Part shown: positions 36,834 to 48,936 of the stretch, piece after piece
Position numbering within the stretch: position 1 is the first letter of the stretch
Layout: the number at the start of each line of letters is the position of its first letter
Assembly: GCA_023053545.1 (NCBI GenBank)
Contig: JAKZAN010000002.1
Span: 1,968,375 to 2,032,374 of the forward strand
Length of the DNA: 64,000 nucleotides
Origin: Lepidurus packardi
Lineage: Eukaryota; Arthropoda; Branchiopoda; Notostraca; Triopsidae
Reading direction: 5' to 3'
Translations under genes and position numbers: made by a program
The notes under the pieces: generated by a model
Told to the model about the DNA's origin: nothing
Databases searched by the model: none
Seen by the model: only the letters and a program-made list of their open reading frames with translations

Positions 36834-37529
36834 GCCTTCGGAAGGGTGTATGTGCTTTCGGAAGGAGTCGGTTTTTCTCGCGTTCTCTCTCTGCCCTTCT
36901 CCGTCCCCGTAAAGCTGTATGTGAGACATCGTAAAGTTATTCGGCGACAAAAAGCGCGCTTTTTCTTTGTCTCAACCCGCAACTGAAGCTCCCACAAGAC
37001 CGACAGAAAAAGAGCGTACGAAACGCGATAGGAAAACGGGGATTTATGCCGTGATCGAGTTTCTAAATCAGGGTCGCTAAAACAAGAATTTATGGACTTG
37101 CGACATCAAGATATATACTTCACACCCCCCTTGCTTCTATTTGTTCAAATTTACTTGTTAAAACCCATAAATTATGGAACAGCGTCCATCCCCTCCCTAA
37201 TCAAATCCTTGACCCCTTGATGGCCGAAGCTAAACAATATGCTTGCACAGGAGAGAGAAAAGAATAAAGCTAAAAAAAAAAGAAGGAAGTTGATGCTATA
37301 GACGCAAAGGGTTTTTTGGACAGGCCTAATCTTCTCTTCTGAAACTCGATTGTTTGCACTGGGGACCGCCACACAAAACCTCCAAGCAAACTTGAAATTT
37401 GTCCATAAAGGCAAAAATAAGAAAAAAAAATACTCTAAAAAGTTTTTTAGAACTTCTCAGAAGACTTGTACCGTCTACATATCTTAAAAAGAGAATTTGT
37501 TTGTTTCTTGTCGTTGTGCCGCCTTTTAG

Positions 37530-40500
37530 GATTGTTGCTATGCTTGACTTGGTGTCAAGTAAAGTCAGACCGACTGGAAGATTCCATCCCAGGCGATCCC
37601 GGTTTGGATTACCCTCTCTTCGCTTCAATTCCCCGTACAGAATTTCAGTGCGTCGACAAAGGACCAGGATATTATGCAGACATCCAAGCACGATGCCAGG
37701 TAACCTTACATTATACAACACGTCCATATCTGCTCCCCCATTTTGTCGCCAAACAGCTCCCCACTTCCTCCTTCCACCCTCCACCTGCCAATCACCGTTT
37801 GTCTTCAAACTAGCGAGGTGCTTACAGCCAATCAGATTTGAACTGACAACCCCAACGTATTTCCCAACTATTTTCGACTAGGCAAACTTGCCTTGCCACA
37901 ACGCACAAACTTAACCAGATTTGACTATTAAACAGTACTTTAGCTTGACTTAACAGTAATTAATTCCCCTTGAACTATCGAGATAACAAGGGTTTTGGGC
38001 TTAACAACTATACAGGCTAACGACCAAAACGACTAAGTGGAAACAACTCAAGTTTTCGAAGCCGGTTAAACTCCCAACGTCATTTTTAATTCACAGCTAA
38101 ATGGCTACCATACGTCCATGAACGATACTATGCTATGAGACGTCCTAGTGATAAGGTTTTTTTTCTTTTAGCGATAAATCTATCTTGCAGAGTATTGCAC
38201 AAATCTTGCAAAAACTTCCAGAGCTTGCCAAGGCGGACATTTACTCCAACGCATCCTACTGAACAACACCGACTATAAAAAAGGAAAGAACGAAAGAACT
38301 TTTACTTTTACTGTTGGTGCATCGTAGCAATAAGAAAATAAGCTAAAAGCCGCTTTTTGGGTCTTTTATGACTTGATATTTAATTCTGTTAGTCATATCC
38401 GAAGGGTCGTTTTCCCTCTTGGCTGCATCCAGACTTGTCATCAAACAACCATATTAAGCTTCGCATGGCAGTATATAGTATGGCAGTAGTATACAAAACA
38501 AGATGTTCTCTATCTCGTTCCCGGACCCCCTCTCATTCCTTTCTCTCCAATAAGAAAACGCGCAACATCTCGCCTCTTTTAAAGCCCCATAGAATTTCTC
38601 TCATTCTTTTTCTCGCTCTCTGCAAAACAGTGACAAAAGCTTCTTCTTTTATAACAGCATCCTCCTCTTCTCCGTCCCAACCCCCCTAACAAAGAATCTA
38701 AAGAAACAGGAGGATGAGATGTGACGTAAGTTTGCTTACTTCTTTATGCAAATACATAAATGTACAAGTTGCTGGGAGTGGATGACTTTCGAAACTTGCC
38801 AAAACAAGTTTCTTTCTACAATTAATATAGTGTGATATTAAAAGAAGACCAGGAAGCAAAGTGTAAGACAAGAGACACACCCCAAAAGTGGTAAAAAAAG
38901 TCCTTCACCCCCTTTTTCTTTGACTGTTGGATGCTGATGTTCTTGCTCTGGGACTCCTTTGACTTCGAAATCGATACTGTCGTCCGTCCCAATTCTCGGG
39001 TTTTCTTCTCCAAGTCCATAGAAAGCTAAGGGATTACCCTTCTCCCCCATCCCCAACCAAAAACCTGTACAATGGTCATCTCTACTCCCAAACAAGCTCA
39101 CTCTCCAAAGAAATTTTCTTCGGGAGCATCAAAAAGCCCAGCATCCAAGTATCCGCAACATGGATCAAATCAAAGCCCTTTTATATTTTCTTGGGCCTCT
39201 CTTTCTTTCCTTTTCTCTTTATTTTCTTTCGGTTACGAGTTGGTTGGACTTGAATCGAAAAGCTTAGATAATGGAAGTTCTATAGAACCTCCTTTTTGAT
39301 GTAGAAAGATTTGCGGAGATCTTTTTGGTAATGATCTGTGCTGTCCAAGCCCTTCTTGTCCTCATTTTTCCTAAGTTAGGTGGGAGCCCCACAAAACGAG
39401 CTGAAGAACGAACCTTAATAGCTTATAAGCTTGGACACTGCGCCTGATTGCTTGACCGTGAAAGAGCCTCTCTGGCTCCGTCCCTTTCATTTGATAAGAT
39501 CGATGCTCCAATATCTCCTTAAAGATGATATAAAAAAAATATAATTGTTTCTTTGCAGGTCTTCCATGTCTGCCACGATGCCAGGAAATCCTCCTTTTTG
39601 TGCCCTAACGGGACATTATTTAACCAGAAATTTTTCGTCTGCGATTGGTGGTTCAACGTGGACTGTGAACACGCGCCTAGTTTGTACCCTTTGAACCAAA
39701 ATCTGTTTCTACCGAAAGTTACGCCCAATGCCCCTCAGGGTACACATACACCCACTTTCGAACGTTTCCGCACTGCCCCTCCATCCTCTTCTGCCCCGCG
39801 GCGAGATTTTCAACACGAAACCTCCCGGGCTAGATTCTCTACCACGCTCCCAACAACAACTACTACAACCACAGCGGCGCCAATACGGGAAGCGAGCCCC
39901 TCGAGGAAGCCGACGTATTTTGAGCCGACCGAAATACCAGTGACAACGTTTGATCCAGACGAGTTTAACCCTTTTACTTCGCCCAGATCCTCAGCTCGGA
40001 TTCAATTCAAAGAACTTGAGATTCAGACAACGCCAGCCCCGACTGCAGAACCCGTTTCTTTCTTCAGCATGATGGCTGATTTAGGCTCCACGCGAAGCAC
40101 TTTACCTGGAGGAGATAAATGGATTTTCCTTGTTAACGATCCTAATATGATTGCCAACTTGGAAGATGCAGCTCGACGATTCCAAGCATCGACTCCAGCT
40201 CCAGCTCCTCCACCCTCACCAACAGCGACCCCTGCTCTCATAACCCGCCACGGGCCATCAGTCATAATTGCTTCGGCACACAATAACGAACACTTAACCC
40301 CACCTGCCAAACAATCGTCCCCCGAAGTCGCAGTTTCACAGCAAGGTTGGCAATTCCAATCCATTCCGACCCTTCAGAATAATATTAACAACCCTAGCGC
40401 GACTCCCCCGTCGCCGACAACTTCGGTTCAACTTTCCCCTACTTTCCTAACTAGCCCTAACCGTATTTCGCAACACAGTTCAACGGTTTACGCTAACCCA

Positions 40501-41487
40501 ACCTTCCAGCCCTCTCCCACCCTCTTGTCCCCTTCCTTCGTGCCCTCTGGCCTCCCCAATCATGGTTTTCAACCATCCTTTCCAGCCGCCTCACCCTCGA
40601 ACTACAACCCTTCACCCGTTGGGATCCGGTACTATTCCAACCCTCAAACGACCCTTCAAACAGGATTCAGTTCCTTTGCACCCACTTCGCAGGCAATCCT
40701 CAGTCGCCATCCGTCGCAAGCATTACCTCGAGCGCCAAACAAGTCATACCTTCAATTTAACCCTACCTACACGAACCCACCTTTTCACCCTTCGCCCACG
40801 GTAGGATTTCAGCTCTCCTCCAACGGTCCTAGAACGACTTTTCAGCCAATTAAAAAAACACCGTACAACTCTCAAGCATCAACAACCAAAGACCTTCCCT
40901 TTCAGATGTCACCTTTCCACTCCAGCCCCCAAATGTTTCCGACTAGCTACGGCCACCCTACCTCGATTTCCCCTCCAGGCCCAACTGTAGCCAGTAATAG
41001 ACCATTTGCACCGGCTTCACAGCCTCGCGGCAGGGGTTTGTACACGGACGGAGCTAGATCCCCGCCAATGACCCAGTTGATGCCCCAGGCGTCACTCTCG
41101 ACTTCGGTACTTAACCCTTCGTCTCACGTTCACTCATTTTTCTCTTTACCTGACGTCTCGCCGAATCCCGTGAATGTCTTCACGAACTCCGACCAGAGTC
41201 CCCGCTACGGAAATGTCATGCAATCCCAGTCCGCAATACCGCGCGTCCCGACCGCTCCATCACCTCTAACCACCACGTCTATTGCTACTACCCAGCCGCC
41301 TCCGGCAACCACCACGACAGCAACTTCTAAACAAAGACAAGTCTGGGCTCTCGACTCCAATTCTTTTTGGCCTACGACAAATATCTTGCAGCCAAGTGCT
41401 GTTCCCCGGAAATGGGATGTGAGTTCCACCCACGACGAATCATTTTCTCCGCCCCTTATCACCCCTCATCGACTTTCTTTTTTCTAG
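37530..41487 (+). CDS. CPAP1-like chitin-binding protein A with long Pro/Ser/Thr tail (first exon not found)
   Basis: Secreted cuticular protein analogous to peritrophin, with one CBM14 (type 2) chitin-binding domain. Recognised exons: 37530-37699 and 39559-41487, separated by a 1.86-kb intron. The first enters in phase with a hydrophobic signal-peptide end (LLLCLTW), then LDYPLFASIPRTEFQC and GPGYYADIQARCQ. The second begins VFHVCHD and FLCPNGTLFNQKFFVCDWW, completing the six-Cys fold. About 600 residues rich in Pro, Ser, Thr, Gln and Asn follow, a likely O-glycosylated or disordered mucin-like region encoded without an intron. The stop is at 41485-41487 and AATAAA at 41590. The start codon is in an upstream exon that I could not identify. 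The paralogue at 43038 shares the same intron position inside the CBM14 domain. Confidence 0.88.
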
Positions 41488-42909
41488 AAAACACTACATC
41501 TTTTTGTAAATTATTGTGTTATTTGTGACCGTTACAGTTTTTGAATACATCTTTTGTGTTGTTATTTACGATTTTTTGGGGTCGTGCGAAATAAAAGATT
41601 AGAAAACTAAAAAACAACAAATTGCAATTGTCCTGCTTTTCTCACATAAAACCAAAAGGTTCAGACTAAAACATTGCGCTATATAGGCTAGAAACTGCCG
41701 AAAAACATAAATGAACTTGAATTGACCACAATCAAGCGACATATGGTCATGAGGTGGAGAAAACGATCATTTTCTCCCTTTCGCTTGACGTTTTCTCCAA
41801 AAGTTTTCCGCTAAAGCCAAAGTATTGCTGACAAAATTCAAAACCGCCACATCTGGTTAAATTCATATAGGATGTGACACATGTGAACATATGTTGTGAC
41901 GAGAAGCCAAGAGTAAACATAGGACTGGTAGGGTTCTCCTACAGAAATGGAGAATTTTTGCGGTCAAGTGCATTAGTTGTGGATGATTGTGTACCTTTGT
42001 GTGTCGGGAAAAAGTAAAGAAGCGAGAGATATAGAGGTCAATAAAGTTTTGTTGACCAGAATCCCCAATTTAAGTTCTGACACCCAAATCATCATATTTT
42101 GTTGACTTTCAGCCTGCCGCTAATGAAATTTTCTATAGCCTCTATCCCTGGGGGCTTTTCTCGCTAGCAAATCAATGCTCTATACCTTCTTGAAGCTTGT
42201 AAAATGCAGACTAAACAGCAAGCAGTCGCTGTAACTCTCAAACTTTAGCTCAACAATGAATTCCGTCTAATGTAGAAGTTAAGGAAATAAGCTGTGTAAA
42301 CTAAACAATGAATCTCTAAGAAGCACCTCATCTCAACAGTGAAAACTGCTTCTCCGAATATCATAAACCAAAGCATTTTGTTCGAAAACTATTGACTCCG
42401 ATTTTAATTTTTCCGAGTTTAAGTAAATATCTCTAAGTCCTTAGCAAGGCTTCAGGCTTAAGAATTAATTAATCTCTTCTCTAATCTTTTTTTGAACGTT
42501 TGTAATTAAATTGTAAATGAATGCATTTTGGTTAGAAATCTTGACTTCAACCATGAATTTTTCTAAGTTTAAATGCCCTGAATGAATAAATAAACAAAGT
42601 ATCAATTTACTAGAAAAGGGCTTCGGCTTCATTGCAACGAAACTCCGAAGTGTTTAACATTGAAAGTACACAGAAAATAAGTTAACAATGAATAATTTGA
42701 AATTGTGCCCTACTATTTTGTGACCGTGCCATGATTTTTTCTGAATTTTGACGTTTCAAACGAAGAGATAAATAAACACTAAATTTTTTAAGACATTAGA
42801 AAGATCATATCGCAGCTGTCATGAAGGCCTGAGCGTGAAAACGATTAAAGAATTTGAATTCACACGTCCTCTTTTCCTGTAAAACAAATGAGGACAGCGT
42901 TGAGCCGCA
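41488..42909. other. Spacer between the tandem CPAP1 genes
   Basis: AT-rich. It contains the poly(A) signal of gene A (AATAAA at 41590-41595) and no other supported feature. Confidence 0.5.
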
Positions 42910-42916
42910 TATAAAA
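42910..42916 (+). promoter_or_regulatory. TATA box of CPAP1 gene B
   Basis: TATAAAA lies 128 bases before the start codon at 43038, in good position for the promoter of this gene. Confidence 0.6.
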
Positions 42917-43037
42917 CCAACGATGATCTCATCTTTTGAACCACTTCTCTTCATTCTAGAGCAAGAAAGAGTCGCAGGAGTTATTTTAGTGGTGATAGTG
43001 ATCATTTTAAGTGCTTGTGGGAGAACCGAGACCTGAT

Positions 43038-45325
43038 ATGCGTCTCGCAATCGTTTTCTTGGCAGGTAATCCTCGAAAAGAAAAACGTTCACTACCCCGT
43101 AGTGGCTGTAATCTCCTCATTTTTTCGTGTTGCAGTCCTAATTTGCAGCATAGGAGCGCAGCGGAGAAGAGCTAAGGTATCCATTAAACTTGTAATTAAG
43201 CTTAATGGGGGAAAATTAACGCTGAACTCCAAATCCCACCCTCATTTCCTTCCCTTTTTGCTTCAAACAAAAAAGGTAAATGATGAAGATGAAGACGCCG
43301 AACGAAGCAGTTTATTACCCATTCCTGGGCAACCACGTGTAGATTACCCAACTTTGGCCTCCATCCCATTAACCAAGTTCCATTGTCGCACACAATTACC
43401 CGGGTATTACGCAGACCAAGACACGGCATGCCAAGTAAGCCAGCATTATCTCATCATGAGCCAATCCTCCCTTTTACTCTTGATATCAGCTCGCCATAAA
43501 TCAACGTTTAATTCCCTAATTAAAATATATGTTTTTTTTTTTTTATTTTTGCAGGTATTCCATGTGTGTCATGACAATGGTCGGCAAGACTCCTTTCTCT
43601 GCCCCAATGGCACCATATTTTCGCAGAAACTATTCTCGTGTGACTGGTGGTACAACGTAGCGTGCAGTCAAGCTGCCGAGTATTACTCGCTTAATCAAAA
43701 CTTCTACACTTATACGGTAAGTTTCTGCACAAAGCGCCAAATTATTAATCTCCTTACCTAAATAAAAGCGGTGTAAATAAGCCTCATACTTGTTGCAAAA
43801 GAGCTTAGCATAATTCACATACTTGAAAGTCAGCAAGCATTCACAATAGCAGACTAAAACTAAAAGGATGCCACTAAATTCCGTCGCTTGGATGACAAGC
43901 GATTCTGTTTCCAAAGCGCAGTCTATCGACCACTTTCAATAACGTTATGAGCTTGCATTATTTATTCTCATAACATTTTATATTTTTCTTAAAATTCTGA
44001 AGTGTGAGCAACAAAAACTTTTGCTTTTATAGAAAAAGAATCTCGTGAAAGAAAATCTGCAATTTAAAGGCTTTTGTTACGGTAAAATAACTCACTAATG
44101 AATTTAAACCCTTAGCCTAATTCAAGAAACAGAAGAGTGTGCAGCTCGTATTCTTGCAATGGTTAATTGATTTAAATTCTGAGCTTTGATAATTAGATAG
44201 CTAGTTATTATAAGAAGACTTTTACAATTTTTCTGATTTAAGGTTTCATAAGCGTGTAAAACTATTATAAACTATAAAGTATAAACCATGCAAAGGTTTA
44301 AATTTTCAGCGAATCAATTCCATACACAGCCCATTAGAGAATTGCATAATTATATTGTAGCCCATATGATCACACTCAGCACAACTTGTATGCATAAAAA
44401 GGCCCTCCTGGGTGCTTTAGAGGGCTCGCAGTCGATATTCATATGTAAATTAGGAACAAAGCAGTAAAGCGGCACCCGAAAGTTTGGGTTTAAGACAACG
44501 GGCTGATTATGCGACTTCAACTTCAACTCCCTCTCCTACGGCGAGCCCCGAGCGTACTTATTCAACTCTGCCCGCTCCCAGTTCAACCTCAACAAGCTCA
44601 AATCGATACGCTCAGAAACGTTATCGAACAGGAAAAAGCTTCCATAAGGCCTCGTTAAGTCGCCCCGGATCTTACCGAGAAGCCAATTGGCAAAACTGGC
44701 AGGAAGATTTACTACGTCCTCATAACCCTCTGCAAGGGCAGCAACAAGTAGAACAAGATGACTGGAGCATATTTCAGCACTCGGAAAACAGCTTTCCTCT
44801 GAGTTCGTATTGGCCAGACCGAGAATCTGAGGAAGTCGCCCGGGAATCTTTGACTGGGCGTTGGAGCAGTGCTAATCGGTACGGAAAAACGATTTCCCGC
44901 TCCAGCCTGTCCACCAAACCTCGTCCTTCTCACGCATCAGTCCGGCAATCTCGACTCCAGTACACGCCGCGCTCTTTTAGTACCGTTCCTCCAACTTCAG
45001 CTCCCCCAGTGGAGAACTTGGACTCTCTTGAAGACTATGCAAATGAGGATTACGATATTGACACAACTTCGCAGAAGGACTGGAGTCGTCGGGACCAGAT
45101 CCGATCTCGGCATAAAATCGCGACTCGTCCTCCTCATCCATCGCCTACTCAACCACCTGCAAGATTCCCAAGTAGAAAGAAAAGAAAACCGATAAAAACC
45201 TCATTCATAGTCATTAACTCTTTCTTTTCTTTCACACAGTTTCCGGACGAGCGAAAGGCTTCCAGGACAAGCGTACTTTAAACCGCTTAAATCCTCGTCC
45301 CAGCAGTTCCTTTTCTGATGAATAA
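43038..45325 (+). CDS. CPAP1-like chitin-binding protein B
   Basis: Secreted cuticular protein with one CBM14 chitin-binding domain. Six exons: 43038-43065, 43136-43176, 43276-43434, 43555-43716, 44454-45171 and 45240-45325, giving 397 residues. Seen: a signal peptide (MRLAIVFLAVLICSIG); a short acidic linker; VDYPTLASIPLTKFHC and LPGYYADQDTACQ; VFHVCHD; FLCPNGTIFSQKLFSCDWWYNVAC; and YYSLNQNFY. The Cys pattern matches gene A. The C-terminal half is a Ser/Thr/Arg-rich low-complexity region. The acceptor at 44452-44453 (AAATTAG) was chosen because it alone keeps the frame across the 737-bp intron. The last intron is supported by a strong TTCTTTCACACAG acceptor. It is a tandem paralogue of the gene at 37530-41487, with a much shorter tail. 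Confidence 0.9.
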
Positions 45326-45482
45326 CTTACGCAACAAAGAAAACCAAGAAAATGTAACACTTTGTTTGGTTAAAAATCGTTATAGTATACAATATATAAG
45401 TTATAACACAGGTTTCTTCCAAAGTAATGAAAAGCGATGTATTTCAATTCCTGAAAAAATATTACACAAGAGTTTTTTATAC

Positions 45483-48400
45483 TTAAGGAACAGGTCTGGG
45501 TAATATATCAAGCGCTTGTAGGCAGACAGCTGCTGCTTGGACACGAGCTTCTTTCTTACTTGGACTGGCTACAGCTGGCCGATATTCCACTTTGTTCACA
45601 ATTACCTAGTTAAACACGCACGTTAACACTATAAAGAGACATTTCGGGCTTGAGAATTCATTGTTACTTTGTAGAGGAAGGATTTGAGGTGGTCCGGACC
45701 AGCTTCCATAATTTGCTCGAAGAGTGGAGGGCCCCATCGTCGCTTCAAACAAAGTTCATTAAGAGCACTTACAGGATGGCGTCCTGAGAAATCCACAGTT
45801 AATTTCTGCACCAACGGCTTACTCGTTTCTTCCCGCGAAACCAAACCTAAAGGGTTGACGAGAAAAACCGAACAAAACTTGAAACTCATTTCAAACCGTT
45901 ACGGTAAACTTTCTTTGTTTCCATCCCAAAGTCCACTGCTTTTTCTAAACCTTTTTTCAACAAGACTACACGACAAAACAAGTTTTTCACTTTAACAAAC
46001 TTTGGACGTAATAAGAAACGAGTTAAATGCTCAACGATATTCTGAAGTTGACTAGAAAGTCTACTACCATTAGGGCAAAGTCAACTTGCAAGTCAACTGG
46101 CTATTAGCAAAGGAAAACAAGTAAAAACAACACAAATAAGGTGCGAAAAATTTAAATTTCAACATTATGGCCATTAAGTGTATACAACCGAATACAATAC
46201 TTTTGTGATTTTTTCGTTATACTTAAACAAAGAGGAACAATCCTCAAAAGATCTTACCTTTTTTGTCCATCTTAATATCCAAGGCTAAAGGCTCCAAACT
46301 GCCTTCACTGTTGCGTCCCAGTCCTTCGCCTGGCTGCCACCCCATTTTCTGCAACATTCGCAATCCAATACCGCTATTCAAGGGCACGGCATCTTTCAGT
46401 TGATCCTGCGACACAATTAAAAGGGAATTAGTCCCCACTCTTCTTTATTCCTTTCCCCTCTCTCATAAAAAGAAAAACTCCATGTCGTTTACTTTGCGAG
46501 CCCAAGCTTGTGGTTGTCCCGACCAATCCACTAGCTGCTGAACCCCGTCTTCGCTTTGAAGCCTTCCAGATTTGACCCAAGACGTGGCTTTCAACTCCGT
46601 CTCTCTCAATTCCATTTGAGCCTCATAATCTAGCGGATTTTCAGTAATTCGGCGCAAAGCCTCCAATCGTTTCGCAACGATCGTTCCAATATCCACTGTG
46701 GCCTACGTACACAAACTCTTATCTCTGTTTCTCAGACACATTTGCGTTATTTCGCGTTCTTTCAATTCCTTTTTAATTTTTTTTACCGGTTGTAAGCCCA
46801 ATGCCGGATCCTCCGCTTTTCGCACCGGTACCACTACACCCAATTCCTTCTCTTTGCCCAAACTGGTTTTTATAGGAAAATTCAATGTATTTCGAATCAG
46901 TCGATGCCCTCCTTCCCCTACTCCGATATTAGAACTTCCTACTGTTGACTTGGGTGCCTCTTTCACCGGAACCCATTCGGATTCTATTGCAAAAGGAGTA
47001 CAACAGACTCTAGTCAACCTCAAGAAAAAGGAGGAAAAACAATCGAAAATCGTTTACCGTTGGTTTTATGTATGGTACCACTAGAGACAGGGAATTGCTC
47101 TTTTAATTGGGCCTTTAACTCGGAGGCTTTCCGGACGGGTAAGGCAACCGCGTTCCGAATGTTCATTGTAATAGTTTCTGGCCGCGACTTTAATTGATAA
47201 GGATGCCTCGTAAAGGCCAGCGAGGAAGTCGGATCGTCGGATGGGTCGGGGTCGTTACAACTTGTCTGACCTCCTTCCACGCCGCTGCCACATAAATCTT
47301 GGCAATACTCCGTGAGTTCTACCAAACTTTTCTGCTGCACTTCCGGTTGCTTCAGCGCTTCGATATTGGCGTCGACCAAACTTGGCGGCAGCGTCCCATT
47401 AGCTTTCATTCGTTGGAGGTTCCGGCGCGCCGCTTCCAGTAATTTGGCTTTGTCAATCCGCTCGTGATCGGTACGAGAGTGATTCCGCGAATCGGGGGAC
47501 CGTGAGCGACGCCGCGAATACCGAGTGCCGGAAGATGATGAAGAATAGTGATGGTTATGGCGATCGTAATGGCGTTGCGAAAATGAAGACGAGGAATAAT
47601 GGTTGCTGTAATGACTCGAGTTTCGCCGGGAATCGGATTCCTCGTAACGATCGCGATCTTTGACTCGTTTATGATGCGAATCGGCTTCTCTGCTGTCTCC
47701 GGCTCGTTCGCCAGCGTTTGAGAATGCCTCGTCCTGGGGACGTTTGTGGAAAATACCATCATGGCGGCAATCTTCTTTGTCCCGCGGTTTGGATCTGACT
47801 TTCTTGTCAGTGAACGACGGCTGTGTGTCCACGACCTCGCCGTCTTCGATGTCTTCTTTCTCCTTTTCACGCTTCTTCTTTTTCTTTTTCGGCAAAAAAG
47901 ATTCGTCTTCAGGACTTTTCTCCTTCTTTTTGTCCTTTTTCTTCCTCTTGTCTTTGTGCTTTTTCTTCTCTAAAGAAATGAAAGGAGATAATAAAGAACT
48001 ATACGATCCAATAATTTAATTTATTTTTAAGGCACTAAATAATCTTTTGACAGGAACATTTCAGAGAAGCTCCTGAACCGGAAAACTTCAAAACTTTTGA
48101 TCATTTGAGTAAAACAAATTGTAAAAGTAGTGAAGAACCTTGTGAAGTACTAAGTGCATGCGGTTGGTGTAAACGTTGTTTCCAGTAAAAACATAGCTTG
48201 CAAGGTGTATTGTGTTGTACGAAAGGAGAGAAGGTTAGCACTCCCCTTGATAAGGATGGAACACATATATGGTCGAGGCACTTTCGACCATCCATTTTTT
48301 TGGCAAGCATAGCTTTACGGAACTCCCGTGCTTTGTTCTATTATAGTTATTTAATATCTATTTAATTTCATACCTTTTTTGTAGAGACTGTGCTGGTCTA

Positions 48401-48569
48401 AAAGAGCTTTGAAGTCATTCATTAAGCAGCTACTAACGTCCAGTAAGTCAGCGGAATTCTTGCCAATCTTCTGTCCTTCAGTTCCCAAATCTTCATTGTT
48501 GAGGTTCTTTGATACTCCAACACTAGTAAACAACTCATCCAAAATCTGATCCGCAGACAAGCCATCCAT
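45483..48569 (-). CDS. SON: SON-like nuclear speckle RNA-binding protein
   Basis: Nuclear speckle protein that in mammals supports splicing of weak introns. Seven exons in gene order: 48374-48569, 47058-47969, 46787-46983, 46493-46702, 46258-46405, 45668-45846 and 45483-45605, giving 654 residues. Seen: an N-terminal helix-forming segment; a Lys-rich stretch; an Arg/Ser region with RRRSRSPDSR at about residues 200-220; a conserved middle block (TVDIGTIVAKRLEALRRITENP); a G-patch at about 506-555 (SGIGLRMLQKMGWQPGEGLG); and a C-terminal double-stranded RNA-binding domain at about 565-650 (HPVSALNELCLKRRWGPP and KKEARVQAAAVCLQAL). Human SON is far longer because of repeat blocks missing here. 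The gene is divergent from V-ATPase subunit C, and its stop is 157 bases from that of the convergent CPAP1 gene. Confidence 0.92.
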
Positions 48570-48936
48570 TGTTGATCATACGAGTTTTAATCCTTTTGAC
48601 TAATTAGAAACAGGTACTGTAAATAATTACAAATTTGCGTAGAAAACAGTAGCAAACCTGGATTAAATGTTGTTTGCTGTGATAGAAAAACTAGTCTTCG
48701 AGGAAACTGTTCTGGGAATCCCGAAGACAGCAATGAATCGTCGCTTGCCGACTCGGAACACTGCTTCGGTTTAATCACGTGAATTGTTTTGGTCAGCTGA
48801 CAGGTTTTCAGAGTGGAGGCAGGTGAATTCTCTTTTATTTTAAGCTTCCTCTGGTACGTTTAAATACTCTAATTTATTTATCAAGTAACATTTTCTTAAC
48901 AATTTTTTTTTAACAAAAAGGAAGGGTCCGTATACC
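48570..48936. promoter_or_regulatory. Bidirectional promoter region, SON and V-ATPase C
   Basis: Only 367 bases separate the two start codons of these head-to-head housekeeping genes, so their promoters must share or overlap this stretch. I see no TATA box near either gene. Confidence 0.65.

Noticed and set aside
36845-36912. Possible first exon of CPAP1 gene A starting with ATG after the TATA-like box
   Set aside because: The frame would end two bases into a codon at the only nearby GT, while the next exon needs one base; it also makes a poor signal peptide.
37326-37881. Long frames on both strands around 37.3-37.9 kb
   Set aside because: They overlap the phase-checked CBM14 exon in other frames and show no domain.
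47406-47870. 154-codon minus frame overlapping SON exon 2
   Set aside because: It is the neighbouring reading frame of the Lys/Arg/Ser-rich exon; the SON frame is fixed by its downstream conserved domains.
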